This document shows positions 44,940 to 53,287 of a DNA stretch of 64,000 nucleotides, piece after piece. The notes under the pieces were generated by a model. It did no database searches. It was given only the letters and a program-made list of their open reading frames with translations, and was not told where the DNA came from. The stretch is from Cyclobacterium sp. GTDB lineage: Bacteria; Bacteroidota; Bacteroidia; Cytophagales; Cyclobacteriaceae. The position numbers and the translations under genes were made by a program. Position 1 is the stretch's first letter, and each line of letters begins with the position of its first letter. The DNA lies in contig NZ_JABURL010000011.1 in assembly GCF_014762705.1 (NCBI RefSeq), positions 1 through 64,000 on the forward strand, in the 5' to 3' direction.

Positions 44940-45437
44940 ATGAAAGTCAATGAAAACATGGTCGTGGGCCTTACCTACGAACTGAAAGTTACCAATGAAG
45001 AACCGGAATCAGAACCTTTTAGTGTAGAGGTCAGAAATGAAGAGGATCCCTTTTTTTTCCTGTTTGGGAATAGCGGCTTACCGGAGGCGTTTGAAACCAG
45101 ATTGAAAGACAAAACCAAGGGAGACCCATTTGAATTTGTGCTGCAGGTAGACGAGGCCTATGGAAAACCGGATGATGATCTTATCGTCTCCGTACCCAAA
45201 TCACAATTCAACCAGGAAAGAGGATTTCAGAAAGACATGCTGCAGGAAGGTAATTTTCTTCCTTTGGTAGATGAAGATGGGTATCCCATGCAGGCAAAAA
45301 TTGTAAAGGACCTGGGAGAAGAATTGCTGCTGGATTTCAACCACCCACTTACAGGTATGAACCTGCATTTTGAAGGAGAGGTATTGGAAATCCGGGAAGC
45401 CACAGACAAAGAGAAAGAGGAAGGTTTCATGGCCTGA
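44940..45437 (+). CDS. FKBP-type peptidyl-prolyl isomerase, SlyD-like
   Basis: This 165-residue cytoplasmic protein has the SlyD-type FKBP layout: an N-terminal strand (MVVGLTYELKVTN), PFEFVLQVDEAYGKPDDDLIV for the FKBP core before the insert-in-flap domain, and DFNHPLTGMNLHFEGEVLEI for the C-terminal core. It should fold and assist proline isomerisation in proteins. The metal-binding His-rich tail of E. coli SlyD is absent. It lies opposite the ECF sigma factor gene and ends 18 bases before the convergent ABC ATPase gene, with no strong terminator between. Confidence 0.88.
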   Translation: MKVNENMVVGLTYELKVTNEEPESEPFSVEVRNEEDPFFFLFGNSGLPEAFETRLKDKTKGDPFEFVLQVDEAYGKPDDDLIVSVPKSQFNQERGFQKDMLQEGNFLPLVDEDGYPMQAKIVKDLGEELLLDFNHPLTGMNLHFEGEVLEIREATDKEKEEGFMA

Positions 45438-45455
45438 ACTGTCTTGGCCCATTGA

Positions 45456-46415
45456 CTATTCAGCCAGTCGCAAAATGTGGCTTTCTTCCCAATCCAGGTT
45501 TACGGAATCACCCTTACTTATTCCACGGAAGGGAGCTGCCACCTGCCAGTAATTGGACTGTCCCTCCAGGGCTACGGTAAGCAGATCATGATCGGGAAAA
45601 TACCTCTTCAGCAGGATTTTTCCAGCTGCCTTGCCCTTTTTTTTAGTCACCTGTATTTGCGAAGGGCGAAGGTATTGGTTTTCTGACAGGGCATTCAACG
45701 GACCGAAAAATCCAGCCACATAGGCTGTCTTTGGATCCTGATGGATGTCTTTTATTCTCCCCTTTCGCAAGAGTCTGCCATGGGCCATGACACAGAGCTT
45801 GTCGGTAATCAAAAGGGCCTCCTGAATATCATGGGTCACCAGGACCAAAGTAATGTCCAAATCCTGAAAGATCAGATTCAGTTCGTCCAATAAGTCTCTT
45901 TTCTGATGGCTATCCAGGGAGCTGAACGGTTCATCCAGCAATAATATTTCCGGTTCAAGGCTCATGGCCCTGGCAATGGCCACTTTCTGTTGCTGTCCTC
46001 CCGAAAGCTGCCTGGGCAACCGGTCCTTTTTTTCTTCCAAACCAAAAAGACCTAATAATTCATCCAACCTTTCGCTGGCATAAACTTTATCATACTGCAA
46101 CAAAGGCCGGCTGATATTCTCGGCCACAGTGGAATTCGGGTAAAGTCCCTTGTCCTGTTTTACAAGTTGAATGGCATCATATCCGGGCACCAACTTTTCA
46201 CCGGAATGAAGGATTCTCTCTCCCTTCAAAAAAACAGCCCCCTCATCCTGGGCTTCCAGGCCCGCAATCAACCTGAGCAAAGTGCTTTTTCCACTTCCAC
46301 TGGCCCCCACCACTGACCACCGGTCTCCTTGGCCGATTTCCATCGAAAAATCCGCTAAGGCTGTGGTAGGGCCCTCATAGGTTTTACTCAGCTTTTCTAT
46401 AGATAAAAACCCCAT
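45456..46415 (-). CDS. ABC transporter ATP-binding protein
   Basis: This 319-residue ATPase has Walker A GASGSGKST, Q-loop, signature LSGGQQQ, Walker B ILLLDEP and the switch His in VTHD. A C-terminal extension from ~residue 235 resembles a TOBE-type regulatory part, as in CysA/PotA-type import ATPases. No permease or binding protein gene is adjacent, so substrate and direction are unknown. It begins one base inside the stop of the YjbR gene upstream and is the last gene of a run beginning at ispG. Confidence 0.9.
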   Translation of the reverse strand: MGFLSIEKLSKTYEGPTTALADFSMEIGQGDRWSVVGASGSGKSTLLRLIAGLEAQDEGAVFLKGERILHSGEKLVPGYDAIQLVKQDKGLYPNSTVAENISRPLLQYDKVYASERLDELLGLFGLEEKKDRLPRQLSGGQQQKVAIARAMSLEPEILLLDEPFSSLDSHQKRDLLDELNLIFQDLDITLVLVTHDIQEALLITDKLCVMAHGRLLRKGRIKDIHQDPKTAYVAGFFGPLNALSENQYLRPSQIQVTKKKGKAAGKILLKRYFPDHDLLTVALEGQSNYWQVAAPFRGISKGDSVNLDWEESHILRLAE

Positions 46416-46762
46416 TAATTGATTTGGTCTTTTGCTTTTTTGGGAAGGCTGGAAAATACCAGTTCATAAGAATGGTCTACCAATTCCAGGATAAAGGGAT
46501 CAGGTATTGAACCATCAAAAGATACGGTATTCCAGTGTTTCTTGTTCATGTGGTATCCCGGAGCTATCCCTTCATAATGTTCCCTGAGTTCAATAGCCCT
46601 TTCCGGGTCACATTTCAGATTGACACTTTCAAACAGGGTAATATCGATGATGGCAAATATTTTACCCCCAACCTTGAAACAAAGGGTATCTTCATCGAAA
46701 GGGGTGTCCTCGGTAACTCCTCTCTTTTTTAGGCAATAGGCCCTGAAAAAATCAATGGTCAT
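46415..46762 (-). CDS. MmcQ/YjbR family protein
   Basis: This 115-residue protein carries the YjbR set: DEDTLCFKVGGKIFAIIDIT, SVNLKCDPERAIELREHYEG, YHMNKKHWNTVSFDG and VDHSYELVFSSLPKK. The fold is a CyaY-like alpha/beta sandwich and DNA binding has been suggested for the family, but the cellular role is unclear. It starts one base after the stop of the small DUF6728-like gene and overlaps the ABC ATPase start by a single base, so the three are probably one transcript. Confidence 0.88.
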   Translation of the reverse strand: MTIDFFRAYCLKKRGVTEDTPFDEDTLCFKVGGKIFAIIDITLFESVNLKCDPERAIELREHYEGIAPGYHMNKKHWNTVSFDGSIPDPFILELVDHSYELVFSSLPKKAKDQIN

Positions 46763-46951
46763 CTATGACAGGCGCCTAAAAATCCAGAAAATAAGGGCTG
46801 CCAGAAATACCACAATGGATATCTTATTGATCCCATGCATCATTCTCAGGTTGAAATTGCTTTTTTTATTGGGATCGGGCTTTTTGAAAACCCGGATAAA
46901 GTAATTTCCTACTTCTCCGACCTGAAAAAACTCTTTGATTTTATTTGACAT
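46763..46951 (-). CDS. Small membrane protein, DUF6728-like
   Basis: This 62-residue protein has FFQVGEVGNYFIRVFKKPDP near the N-terminus and a single C-terminal helix (KISIVVFLAALIFWIFRRL). The pattern matches a Bacteroidota-specific small family known to me as DUF6728, whose function is unknown. ATG 46951 avoids an overlap with ispG; a longer frame starts with GTG at 46996. It lies between ispG and yjbR in the same direction. Confidence 0.75.
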   Translation of the reverse strand: MSNKIKEFFQVGEVGNYFIRVFKKPDPNKKSNFNLRMMHGINKISIVVFLAALIFWIFRRLS

Positions 46952-46982
46952 TGTTCTAGAAATTGCTTGATTAAAACGCTTG

Positions 46983-48974
46983 TTAATGGTGGTCACTCAC
47001 TTCTGGTTCTATCCACTGACCATCCTGCTTGATGATGTCAATCAGTTCGTCCACAGCTCTTTCTGAGGGAACGGATCGCTTGACAACTTCCTTGCCTTTG
47101 TACAGGGTGATTTTCCCTTTACCAGAGCCCACATAACCATAGTCGGCATCGGCCATTTCGCCGGGACCATTTACGATACAACCCATGATACCAATTTTAA
47201 CTCCCTTCAGGTGGTCTGTCCGCTTCCTTATCATGGCTGTAGTTTCCTGAAGATCAAACAGGGTGCGGCCGCAAGAAGGACAGGAAATATATTCTGTTTT
47301 GGACATACGGGTTCTGGCGGCCTGAAGCACTCCAAAACTTACCGAATTATGTAATTTTATCTGAAGCAAGGCTTTTTCCCTGTTTGCCATAGCAAGCCGG
47401 TCCATTCCGATCATGATGCCGTCTCCCAACCCGTCAATCAAAAGCCCGCCAACGTCTGTAGCTGCAAAAAGCATGGTCTTCTCTGCATCAGCATCCGTAT
47501 ACTTCACCTTGGGTACCACAGGGAGGTTAATTTCTGCCTGCAACAAGGAAATAAAAGCCCTTCTCAAAGCCTGCATTTGATGGATTTTGTCAGTGCTCAG
47601 GAGAATTACTACAGGTAACTCGTTGGAGAGTAAAGGGATCGCAGTTGATACCTCTTCACAAGACAAATTCAGAAAATTCAATGAAGGATGAAGTTCCGGA
47701 TTGGACTTAAATTGGTCCAGGCTTAATGCCGGAAATTTATTTTTCCTGTCCGAATGATCCTTCCAGGAATCATGGTCCAGTATTTCCTTAATACCATTTG
47801 GGAGCATGAAAGGAATGGGTTCTTTACCGGAATATATATAATCACATCCCTGGTCATTCATTTTCCACTTGTCCAGCTCGGGCAGGTAAAAATGGCCTGT
47901 ATTTTTCAACTCTTTGGGTTGCATTCCATCAATGACCGATACATCGGTGATTACCCGGGGAACATTAGCTCCCCCAAAGTTCACTACTTCCTCAGATTTT
48001 CTCTTGTTGTAACTGAAAGGATCAATCGGGCAGTCCTCCACGGGTGGAATGCCAGAAATTTCAGGACGATGGTTATACCTTTCGATCAGGGTCTTGACTA
48101 CCGGAGATTCAAATTCGGGATCCTCTGTCAGGGACACCCTTACGGTGTCTCCCAGCCCATCTTCCAGCAATGCTCCTATGCCCACAGCAGACTTTACCCT
48201 ACCGTCTTCACCATCGCCTGCTTCTGTCACGCCCAGATGAAGGGGGTAAGGCTTGAATCCACCTTCATCCAGCTTCTGGACAAGCAAACGATAAGCCTGG
48301 ACCATTACCTGGGTATTGGAGGATTTCATGGAGATGACGATGTCATGGTAATTTTCATCCTCACAAATCCGTAAAAATTCGAGTGCTGACTCCACCATAC
48401 CCAGGGGAGTGTCTCCATAGCGGCTCATGATCCTGTCAGAAAGTGAGCCATGATTGGTTCCGATCCGCATGGCTGTACCATGTTCCTTGCAAATTTTCAC
48501 CAAAGGCAAAAACCGCTCCCTTATGCGCTCCAATTCAGCCTGGTAAGATGCATCGGTGTAGGCCAGGACCTCAAACTTCTTCTTATCTGCATAATTACCG
48601 GGATTAACCCGAACTTTTTCCACTATCTTTGCCGCAACTTCTGCAGCATTGGGGGTGAAATGAATATCTGCCACCAAAGGTGTCTGGTAGCCGCTTTGCC
48701 TGAGGCCTTCCTTGATTTTTCTGAGATTTTCTGCTTCTTTGATACTCGGGGCCGTGATCCTCACCAACTGACAACCACTCTCGATCATTCGGATAGACTG
48801 CTCTATGGAGCCTTTGGTGTCCATGGTGTCCACGGTGGTCATGGATTGAACCACTATGGGATTGTCCCCACCAATCAAGAGGTCACCTACCCTTACAGGT
48901 ATGGTTTTCCTTCTGGAATAATTTGTCAGGCTATTGCAATACTTGTAATTATCTGTGACGGTTTTTAGTTCCAT
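46983..48974 (-). CDS. ispG: 4-hydroxy-3-methylbut-2-enyl diphosphate synthase (IspG/GcpE), long form
   Basis: This 663-residue enzyme converts MEcPP to HMBPP in the non-mevalonate isoprenoid pathway. The N-terminal TIM barrel (GGDNPIVVQSMTTVDTMD), a ~250-residue insert and the C-terminal reductase part with Cys ligands in SCPSCGRTLF and GIMGCIVNGPGEM are all seen. The insert is normal for Bacteroidota, Chlorobi and plants, while most bacterial forms are ~370 residues. It is cytosolic and binds one [4Fe-4S] cluster. Gene order ispG, DUF6728-like, yjbR, ABC ATPase is close and same-strand. Confidence 0.95.
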   Translation of the reverse strand: MELKTVTDNYKYCNSLTNYSRRKTIPVRVGDLLIGGDNPIVVQSMTTVDTMDTKGSIEQSIRMIESGCQLVRITAPSIKEAENLRKIKEGLRQSGYQTPLVADIHFTPNAAEVAAKIVEKVRVNPGNYADKKKFEVLAYTDASYQAELERIRERFLPLVKICKEHGTAMRIGTNHGSLSDRIMSRYGDTPLGMVESALEFLRICEDENYHDIVISMKSSNTQVMVQAYRLLVQKLDEGGFKPYPLHLGVTEAGDGEDGRVKSAVGIGALLEDGLGDTVRVSLTEDPEFESPVVKTLIERYNHRPEISGIPPVEDCPIDPFSYNKRKSEEVVNFGGANVPRVITDVSVIDGMQPKELKNTGHFYLPELDKWKMNDQGCDYIYSGKEPIPFMLPNGIKEILDHDSWKDHSDRKNKFPALSLDQFKSNPELHPSLNFLNLSCEEVSTAIPLLSNELPVVILLSTDKIHQMQALRRAFISLLQAEINLPVVPKVKYTDADAEKTMLFAATDVGGLLIDGLGDGIMIGMDRLAMANREKALLQIKLHNSVSFGVLQAARTRMSKTEYISCPSCGRTLFDLQETTAMIRKRTDHLKGVKIGIMGCIVNGPGEMADADYGYVGSGKGKITLYKGKEVVKRSVPSERAVDELIDIIKQDGQWIEPEVSDHH

Positions 48975-48976
48975 AA

Positions 48977-49681
48977 TTATATATCGCCAAGTTGTGGACG
49001 GATCACTATTTCTTCAACAACAGAACGGGGAGAAAGGTTATATGCAGACCAGACCGCTTCGGCTACATCGGTAGCCTTCATGAATCTTTCTTCGGGCAAA
49101 TCTACTCCTTCCCAACTCGCTGTATATGTGGCTCCAGGCATGACAGAGGTAACTTTTATACCATGTGGCATCATTTCCTGCCTCAGGCATTTGGTAAAAC
49201 CCAACATGGCCCATTTGGAAACGGCGTAACTTCCTCCGTTAGCATACGCAGTGAGGCCCGCAATACTACCAATGGAAAAGATATGTCCGCTTTTCCGGGA
49301 CATGAATTCAGCGGTAAAAGCCCGGCTCAGGTAATACGCACTGAATAAATTGGTATGCATGGTCAACTCAAAGTTTTCCTCTGGTTCCAGGTGCAAACTA
49401 CCCGGAATAAAAATACCAGTATTATTTACCAAAACATCAGGAATGGCCATTTTTTTTACAAAAGCGGCAAATGCCTTGGTCTCCTCTTTTTTGGACAAAT
49501 CTGCAGCCATTACCTGCACCCTGATATCGGGATTGAGGGCTTCTATTTCTTTTTTCAAGACATTTAAATCAGCCTCATTCCTGCTACAGGTAAATATGTC
49601 AAATCCCGCAGCAGCAAATTTTTGGATGATGGCTTTGCCTATGCCTTTGGTGCCACCTGTTACCAGAATACTCTTTGACAT
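48977..49681 (-). CDS. SDR family NAD(P)-dependent oxidoreductase
   Basis: This 234-residue classical short-chain dehydrogenase has the cofactor motif TGGTKGIGKA, NNTG at the usual NNAG site, and the active-site SYAVSKWAML (Tyr-x3-Lys) with Ser ~15 residues earlier (GSIAG). The substrate cannot be read from sequence. It ends two bases before the ispG ATG, so it probably shares the transcript. A candidate TAACTTTG promoter lies 45 bases upstream of the start. Confidence 0.9.
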   Translation of the reverse strand: MSKSILVTGGTKGIGKAIIQKFAAAGFDIFTCSRNEADLNVLKKEIEALNPDIRVQVMAADLSKKEETKAFAAFVKKMAIPDVLVNNTGIFIPGSLHLEPEENFELTMHTNLFSAYYLSRAFTAEFMSRKSGHIFSIGSIAGLTAYANGGSYAVSKWAMLGFTKCLRQEMMPHGIKVTSVMPGATYTASWEGVDLPEERFMKATDVAEAVWSAYNLSPRSVVEEIVIRPQLGDI

Positions 49682-49725
49682 TAGTTTGTGTTTTAATTAT
49701 TAGTATGACAACCAAATAGTCGGTA

Positions 49726-49733
49726 CAAAGTTA
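49726..49733 (-). promoter_or_regulatory. Candidate -7 promoter element of the SDR-ispG run
   Basis: Minus-strand TAACTTTG matches TAnnTTTG and lies 45 bases before the SDR start, in the short gap after the large beta-barrel gene. No TTG -33 element is visible at the usual spacing. Confidence 0.35.
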
Positions 49734-49757
49734 CATTTTTTACCCGGTTATGCCTAA

Positions 49758-52700
49758 TCAGAACAAGGCCGAGACTTGCATGCGACCGGTATGCACCAAT
49801 TGATCCAGCCCCTGAGAATTCCTACCCTCATAAACCACGTTCAGTTGAAGCCCTTCTCCTATTTTTTGAAGCCAATTCAAGCTCCAGATGGTATTGCTGC
49901 CGGGAGTAAGTGCCTGAAGCATCTCATATCCCGTAGGACTGTTAATCTGCCCGTTATAATCGATGTAGGTATACTTTACCTGGGCATTGAGGGTAGTTTG
50001 GATGGCTTTGGAAATCCGAAGGCTCAACACCGCTTCATGGAGCTGGGCTTTTTCATCAAACTCCGGATTGGCCAGGTTTTCCTTCTGGGTAATCCGGTAC
50101 TGGAAAGTACCTCGCAGGGATGGGGAAGGCTGCAGCTTAAACTCCGGCCCAAGGGTATTTTGCTGAATGGTATAGTTGCGGTTTTCCAGAAAATCAGAGG
50201 CGGAAAACCTTGAACCTTTGTTCCAAAAAAGCAGCATATTCCACTTGGAATCAATGGAATACCGGGCGTTCAGCCGCCAATCGTCCTGGGAGACTTCTTC
50301 AAATCCCCCCGTCAGCAACTGCTTTTGGTGGCTATTGAAAAAGGATACATCCATCCCGTACTTGGAAGAAGCCCGGTTAAAATAAAAGGAAGAGCGAAAA
50401 GTCTGGCGCAGGGAGAGCAAGGCTTCATCCCCCGTCCCTGCCAGAAGGGGACTGATCCGCTGGAAAAAATCCCTGGATGTGATTTTTTTCTCCACATTCC
50501 AGTTGGTGTTATTTGAAAATTTTGACAGCCAGCTTTTCAATCCGCCATCCTCCTTCCAGGATACCGGAAACTTCCCACTCAAGCGATAATTGAAAAGAGT
50601 TGTATACGCTTGTATATAGGTGTCTGTGGGTACGAAAACCTTGATATAGGATTTTTCTTCCGGATTGATGGCCAGGTAGAATTCATTCAGTTGTTGAACT
50701 CCATCTTCATTGTCATCCCTCCAGGTATGGGTTCCTTCCCCGGTTGGAACAGGAAGAAATACAAATTCACGTCTAAGCTCTCTTCCATTTCCCAGGGCAT
50801 AGGTAAATTCATTGTTTAGGTTATTACCAAATAGTGAACTCCGGTAATCCAGTTTTCCCATGACGGTAGTTTCTTCCTGCAGGTCCCTGTTCAAAAAGGA
50901 AAGTTCCCTATAGGTAAAGGAGCCATTGACAACATGAGGCCCAAAATTACCTTTCAGGCTGTAATTGGTAACAAAAGCTTTGGTATCCGGCACCAACTGC
51001 CCGTTGTATACCGCTTGATCCTCCCTGAGACTTGCTGAAGCAAAGAATTGAAATTTTAAGCTGTCACTGCTCTGAAGGGAAAACAGGTGTTCCCCGAAAT
51101 TCATGGCCGTACTGACTACATTTTCGGTGTTTGGGTTGGAAACCACATTTCGATCCAGATTATACCTGTACCCGGGAACCAAAACCCTATTCAGGTAATT
51201 GACCTCACCCTGATACCGCAGCCACTCGGAACGCAAAGGAAACACATCGCTTTTCAGGTGAAAGAAATCATTTTTAACAAGTAAGTGCTTTCCGAATTTT
51301 TGATTGACTTTGGCCCTTTGTTGCATCCCGGAAAGTACTCCGGACCTGTTTCTGAGGTCTAGTCCATAGGAAAATAAATTGTCCTGGTCCTTTACCAGTT
51401 CCGCTTTGGCATGAAACAGCTTTTCAGCAGCATTTTCTGTGCCATCAACATTAATTAGCCCCCAATCGCGGTCAAATTCTATGAACCTCAGGCGGTCTAT
51501 AAATGAAAAATCTGCCGCATTATACTCCACCGTAGACAGCCCATTAAATTGATATCCTTTCATCGCTTTGAACGACCTGCCTTCAGAACGAACCCCGGCT
51601 TTCAGGGCATGGCCCACATTGTCTTCATTGTCAATTGTAGAAAACAAGTTTTCATCGGTGTTTGAAATGGCCCATTCTGTAAAAACCCTTTCGTGGTCTC
51701 CAAGTTTTATTTCAGTACCTGCGGTAATCATCTGCTTTTTATTGGGAGCAGGCAACGGGGACCTTATGGAGAAATTTCCCTGAGAAACCCCATTTACAGG
51801 GGGGACATATTCATATACAGCACCATTAGCCAATTGTCGTTGCCGGCGGTAATTTCCATTGCCGGAGCCTACCTCGGTAAACCCAATGACAAAAAATGTC
51901 TGTTCCGGGTTCGTGCTATGGGCATAGTAGGTAATTGTTTCCCCTGCTTCATTTGTTTCCGTCACCTTCCGGTACATGATCCTGTTTGGATCAAAAGGAA
52001 TACTGTCTATTCTGGGTACCGCTGCCGCATTAATATTGTCTCCCACTGCTGCCAACAATCTTTTATCAGTGTCTGAAAGCCCGGTAAAAAGAGGTCTGTT
52101 CCTGTCATCCTTTTCCCTGTAATAGTTAAAATATACCTTTACTTTTCCATTATTCTGTATATGGTTTGCGGTGAGAATGGACCTGGAAAAATTTCTTTCC
52201 GCATATTCAAAATCTATTCGGACCCTGGAATATTGGGTGATCATGACTGTAGGCGTGAATGTAATCTCGCCCTGATTGTAATCTATGACGTAGTCATGGT
52301 TAAAACCTCTCTTCAACTGCTTGCCATCCAAAAACACCTTTTCTGAATTTGCCATGATAATAACAAATCTTTCATTTCCCGGACCCCTTACCCGGTAAGG
52401 TCCGGATACACCTTCCAAAACATCCAGTATCATCGAGGCAAATTTACCTTTGGCGATGGCGGCACCAACCTGGGAGGAAGCTTCCCAGCCCTTATTCATA
52501 TCATAGCCTGAAGTGAATTGTAATCCCTGTACGTTCTTGTAGTAGCGCAGAAATTCTGATTGTCGTTGCTGGAGTACCACATCCCCTCCGGCCAGGTTTA
52601 TTTTGTCATTGTAAAGTTCAATCAGCACATTATCAAAATCCTGAATTTGTTGCGTATTGCCTTCCGGTTGAAAAGGCACATTCTGATCTGTTATACTGGC

Positions 52701-53231
52701 CCGGATATTCAGGTTATCAGCCAACTCTCCATCCATCTGAAGGTTCAGTGCGGAATTGACAAAGACATTCTGGGCATTCCCGAATGAGATGCCCCTGGTC
52801 AGGTTTCCGGATTGATTGAGTTTGTCCGAGGTAAAAACTTGCTCCCTGAAATCCAGGGAAGGAATCTTTTCCCGCGGACTATCCTTAAAAAACGCCAGGG
52901 AATCATAATCAGCTGAAAGAGACCGCTTGCGGTAAACCTGATGAAAAGAGAAAGACAAAGCCTGATAACAAAACAACAGGGAATCGGGCAGAGGACCGTC
53001 TCCGGCAACCGAAATCCTACCACTATTGATGTCATAATTGTGGTCAAGTTGATTTCCGCTTGGGTCAATAACCCTGATAGTGGAATCCAAAACGGTCATG
53101 GAGTCCAAAAGAAAGGTATGGGTATCCTGGCCTACCTTTCTCCAGCTGCATACCTCTTCCTGGGATTGGGCTATAAAAACTGCCCCCTGAAACACCAAAA
53201 GAAAAGTAAAAAAATACTTCGCCAGCCACAT
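49758..53231 (-). CDS. Large outer-membrane beta-barrel protein (SprA-like features)
   Basis: I cannot assign this 1157-residue protein to a named family. It has a signal peptide (YFFTFLLVFQGAVFIAQSQ). An N-terminal region follows with LNIRASITDQNVPFQPEG and GDVVLQQRQSEFLRYYKNVQ, segments that recall SprA of the type IX secretion/gliding system. The last ~500 residues are alternating polar/hydrophobic strands, and the protein ends in VSALF, a terminal Phe typical of outer-membrane barrels. A surface porin, secretion-related or adhesin role is possible. The gene stands 56 bases after the histidine kinase on the same strand. Confidence 0.6.
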   Translation of the reverse strand: MWLAKYFFTFLLVFQGAVFIAQSQEEVCSWRKVGQDTHTFLLDSMTVLDSTIRVIDPSGNQLDHNYDINSGRISVAGDGPLPDSLLFCYQALSFSFHQVYRKRSLSADYDSLAFFKDSPREKIPSLDFREQVFTSDKLNQSGNLTRGISFGNAQNVFVNSALNLQMDGELADNLNIRASITDQNVPFQPEGNTQQIQDFDNVLIELYNDKINLAGGDVVLQQRQSEFLRYYKNVQGLQFTSGYDMNKGWEASSQVGAAIAKGKFASMILDVLEGVSGPYRVRGPGNERFVIIMANSEKVFLDGKQLKRGFNHDYVIDYNQGEITFTPTVMITQYSRVRIDFEYAERNFSRSILTANHIQNNGKVKVYFNYYREKDDRNRPLFTGLSDTDKRLLAAVGDNINAAAVPRIDSIPFDPNRIMYRKVTETNEAGETITYYAHSTNPEQTFFVIGFTEVGSGNGNYRRQRQLANGAVYEYVPPVNGVSQGNFSIRSPLPAPNKKQMITAGTEIKLGDHERVFTEWAISNTDENLFSTIDNEDNVGHALKAGVRSEGRSFKAMKGYQFNGLSTVEYNAADFSFIDRLRFIEFDRDWGLINVDGTENAAEKLFHAKAELVKDQDNLFSYGLDLRNRSGVLSGMQQRAKVNQKFGKHLLVKNDFFHLKSDVFPLRSEWLRYQGEVNYLNRVLVPGYRYNLDRNVVSNPNTENVVSTAMNFGEHLFSLQSSDSLKFQFFASASLREDQAVYNGQLVPDTKAFVTNYSLKGNFGPHVVNGSFTYRELSFLNRDLQEETTVMGKLDYRSSLFGNNLNNEFTYALGNGRELRREFVFLPVPTGEGTHTWRDDNEDGVQQLNEFYLAINPEEKSYIKVFVPTDTYIQAYTTLFNYRLSGKFPVSWKEDGGLKSWLSKFSNNTNWNVEKKITSRDFFQRISPLLAGTGDEALLSLRQTFRSSFYFNRASSKYGMDVSFFNSHQKQLLTGGFEEVSQDDWRLNARYSIDSKWNMLLFWNKGSRFSASDFLENRNYTIQQNTLGPEFKLQPSPSLRGTFQYRITQKENLANPEFDEKAQLHEAVLSLRISKAIQTTLNAQVKYTYIDYNGQINSPTGYEMLQALTPGSNTIWSLNWLQKIGEGLQLNVVYEGRNSQGLDQLVHTGRMQVSALF

Positions 53232-53287
53232 AACACATACAATTACAGGGCACTAAAGTAACAATTTCTGCCGGATAATTTTACCCC

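Noticed and set aside
47754-48374. 206-codon frame on the strand opposite ispG
   Set aside because: It lies wholly inside ispG, whose frame has clear family motifs; the opposite frame shows no domain.
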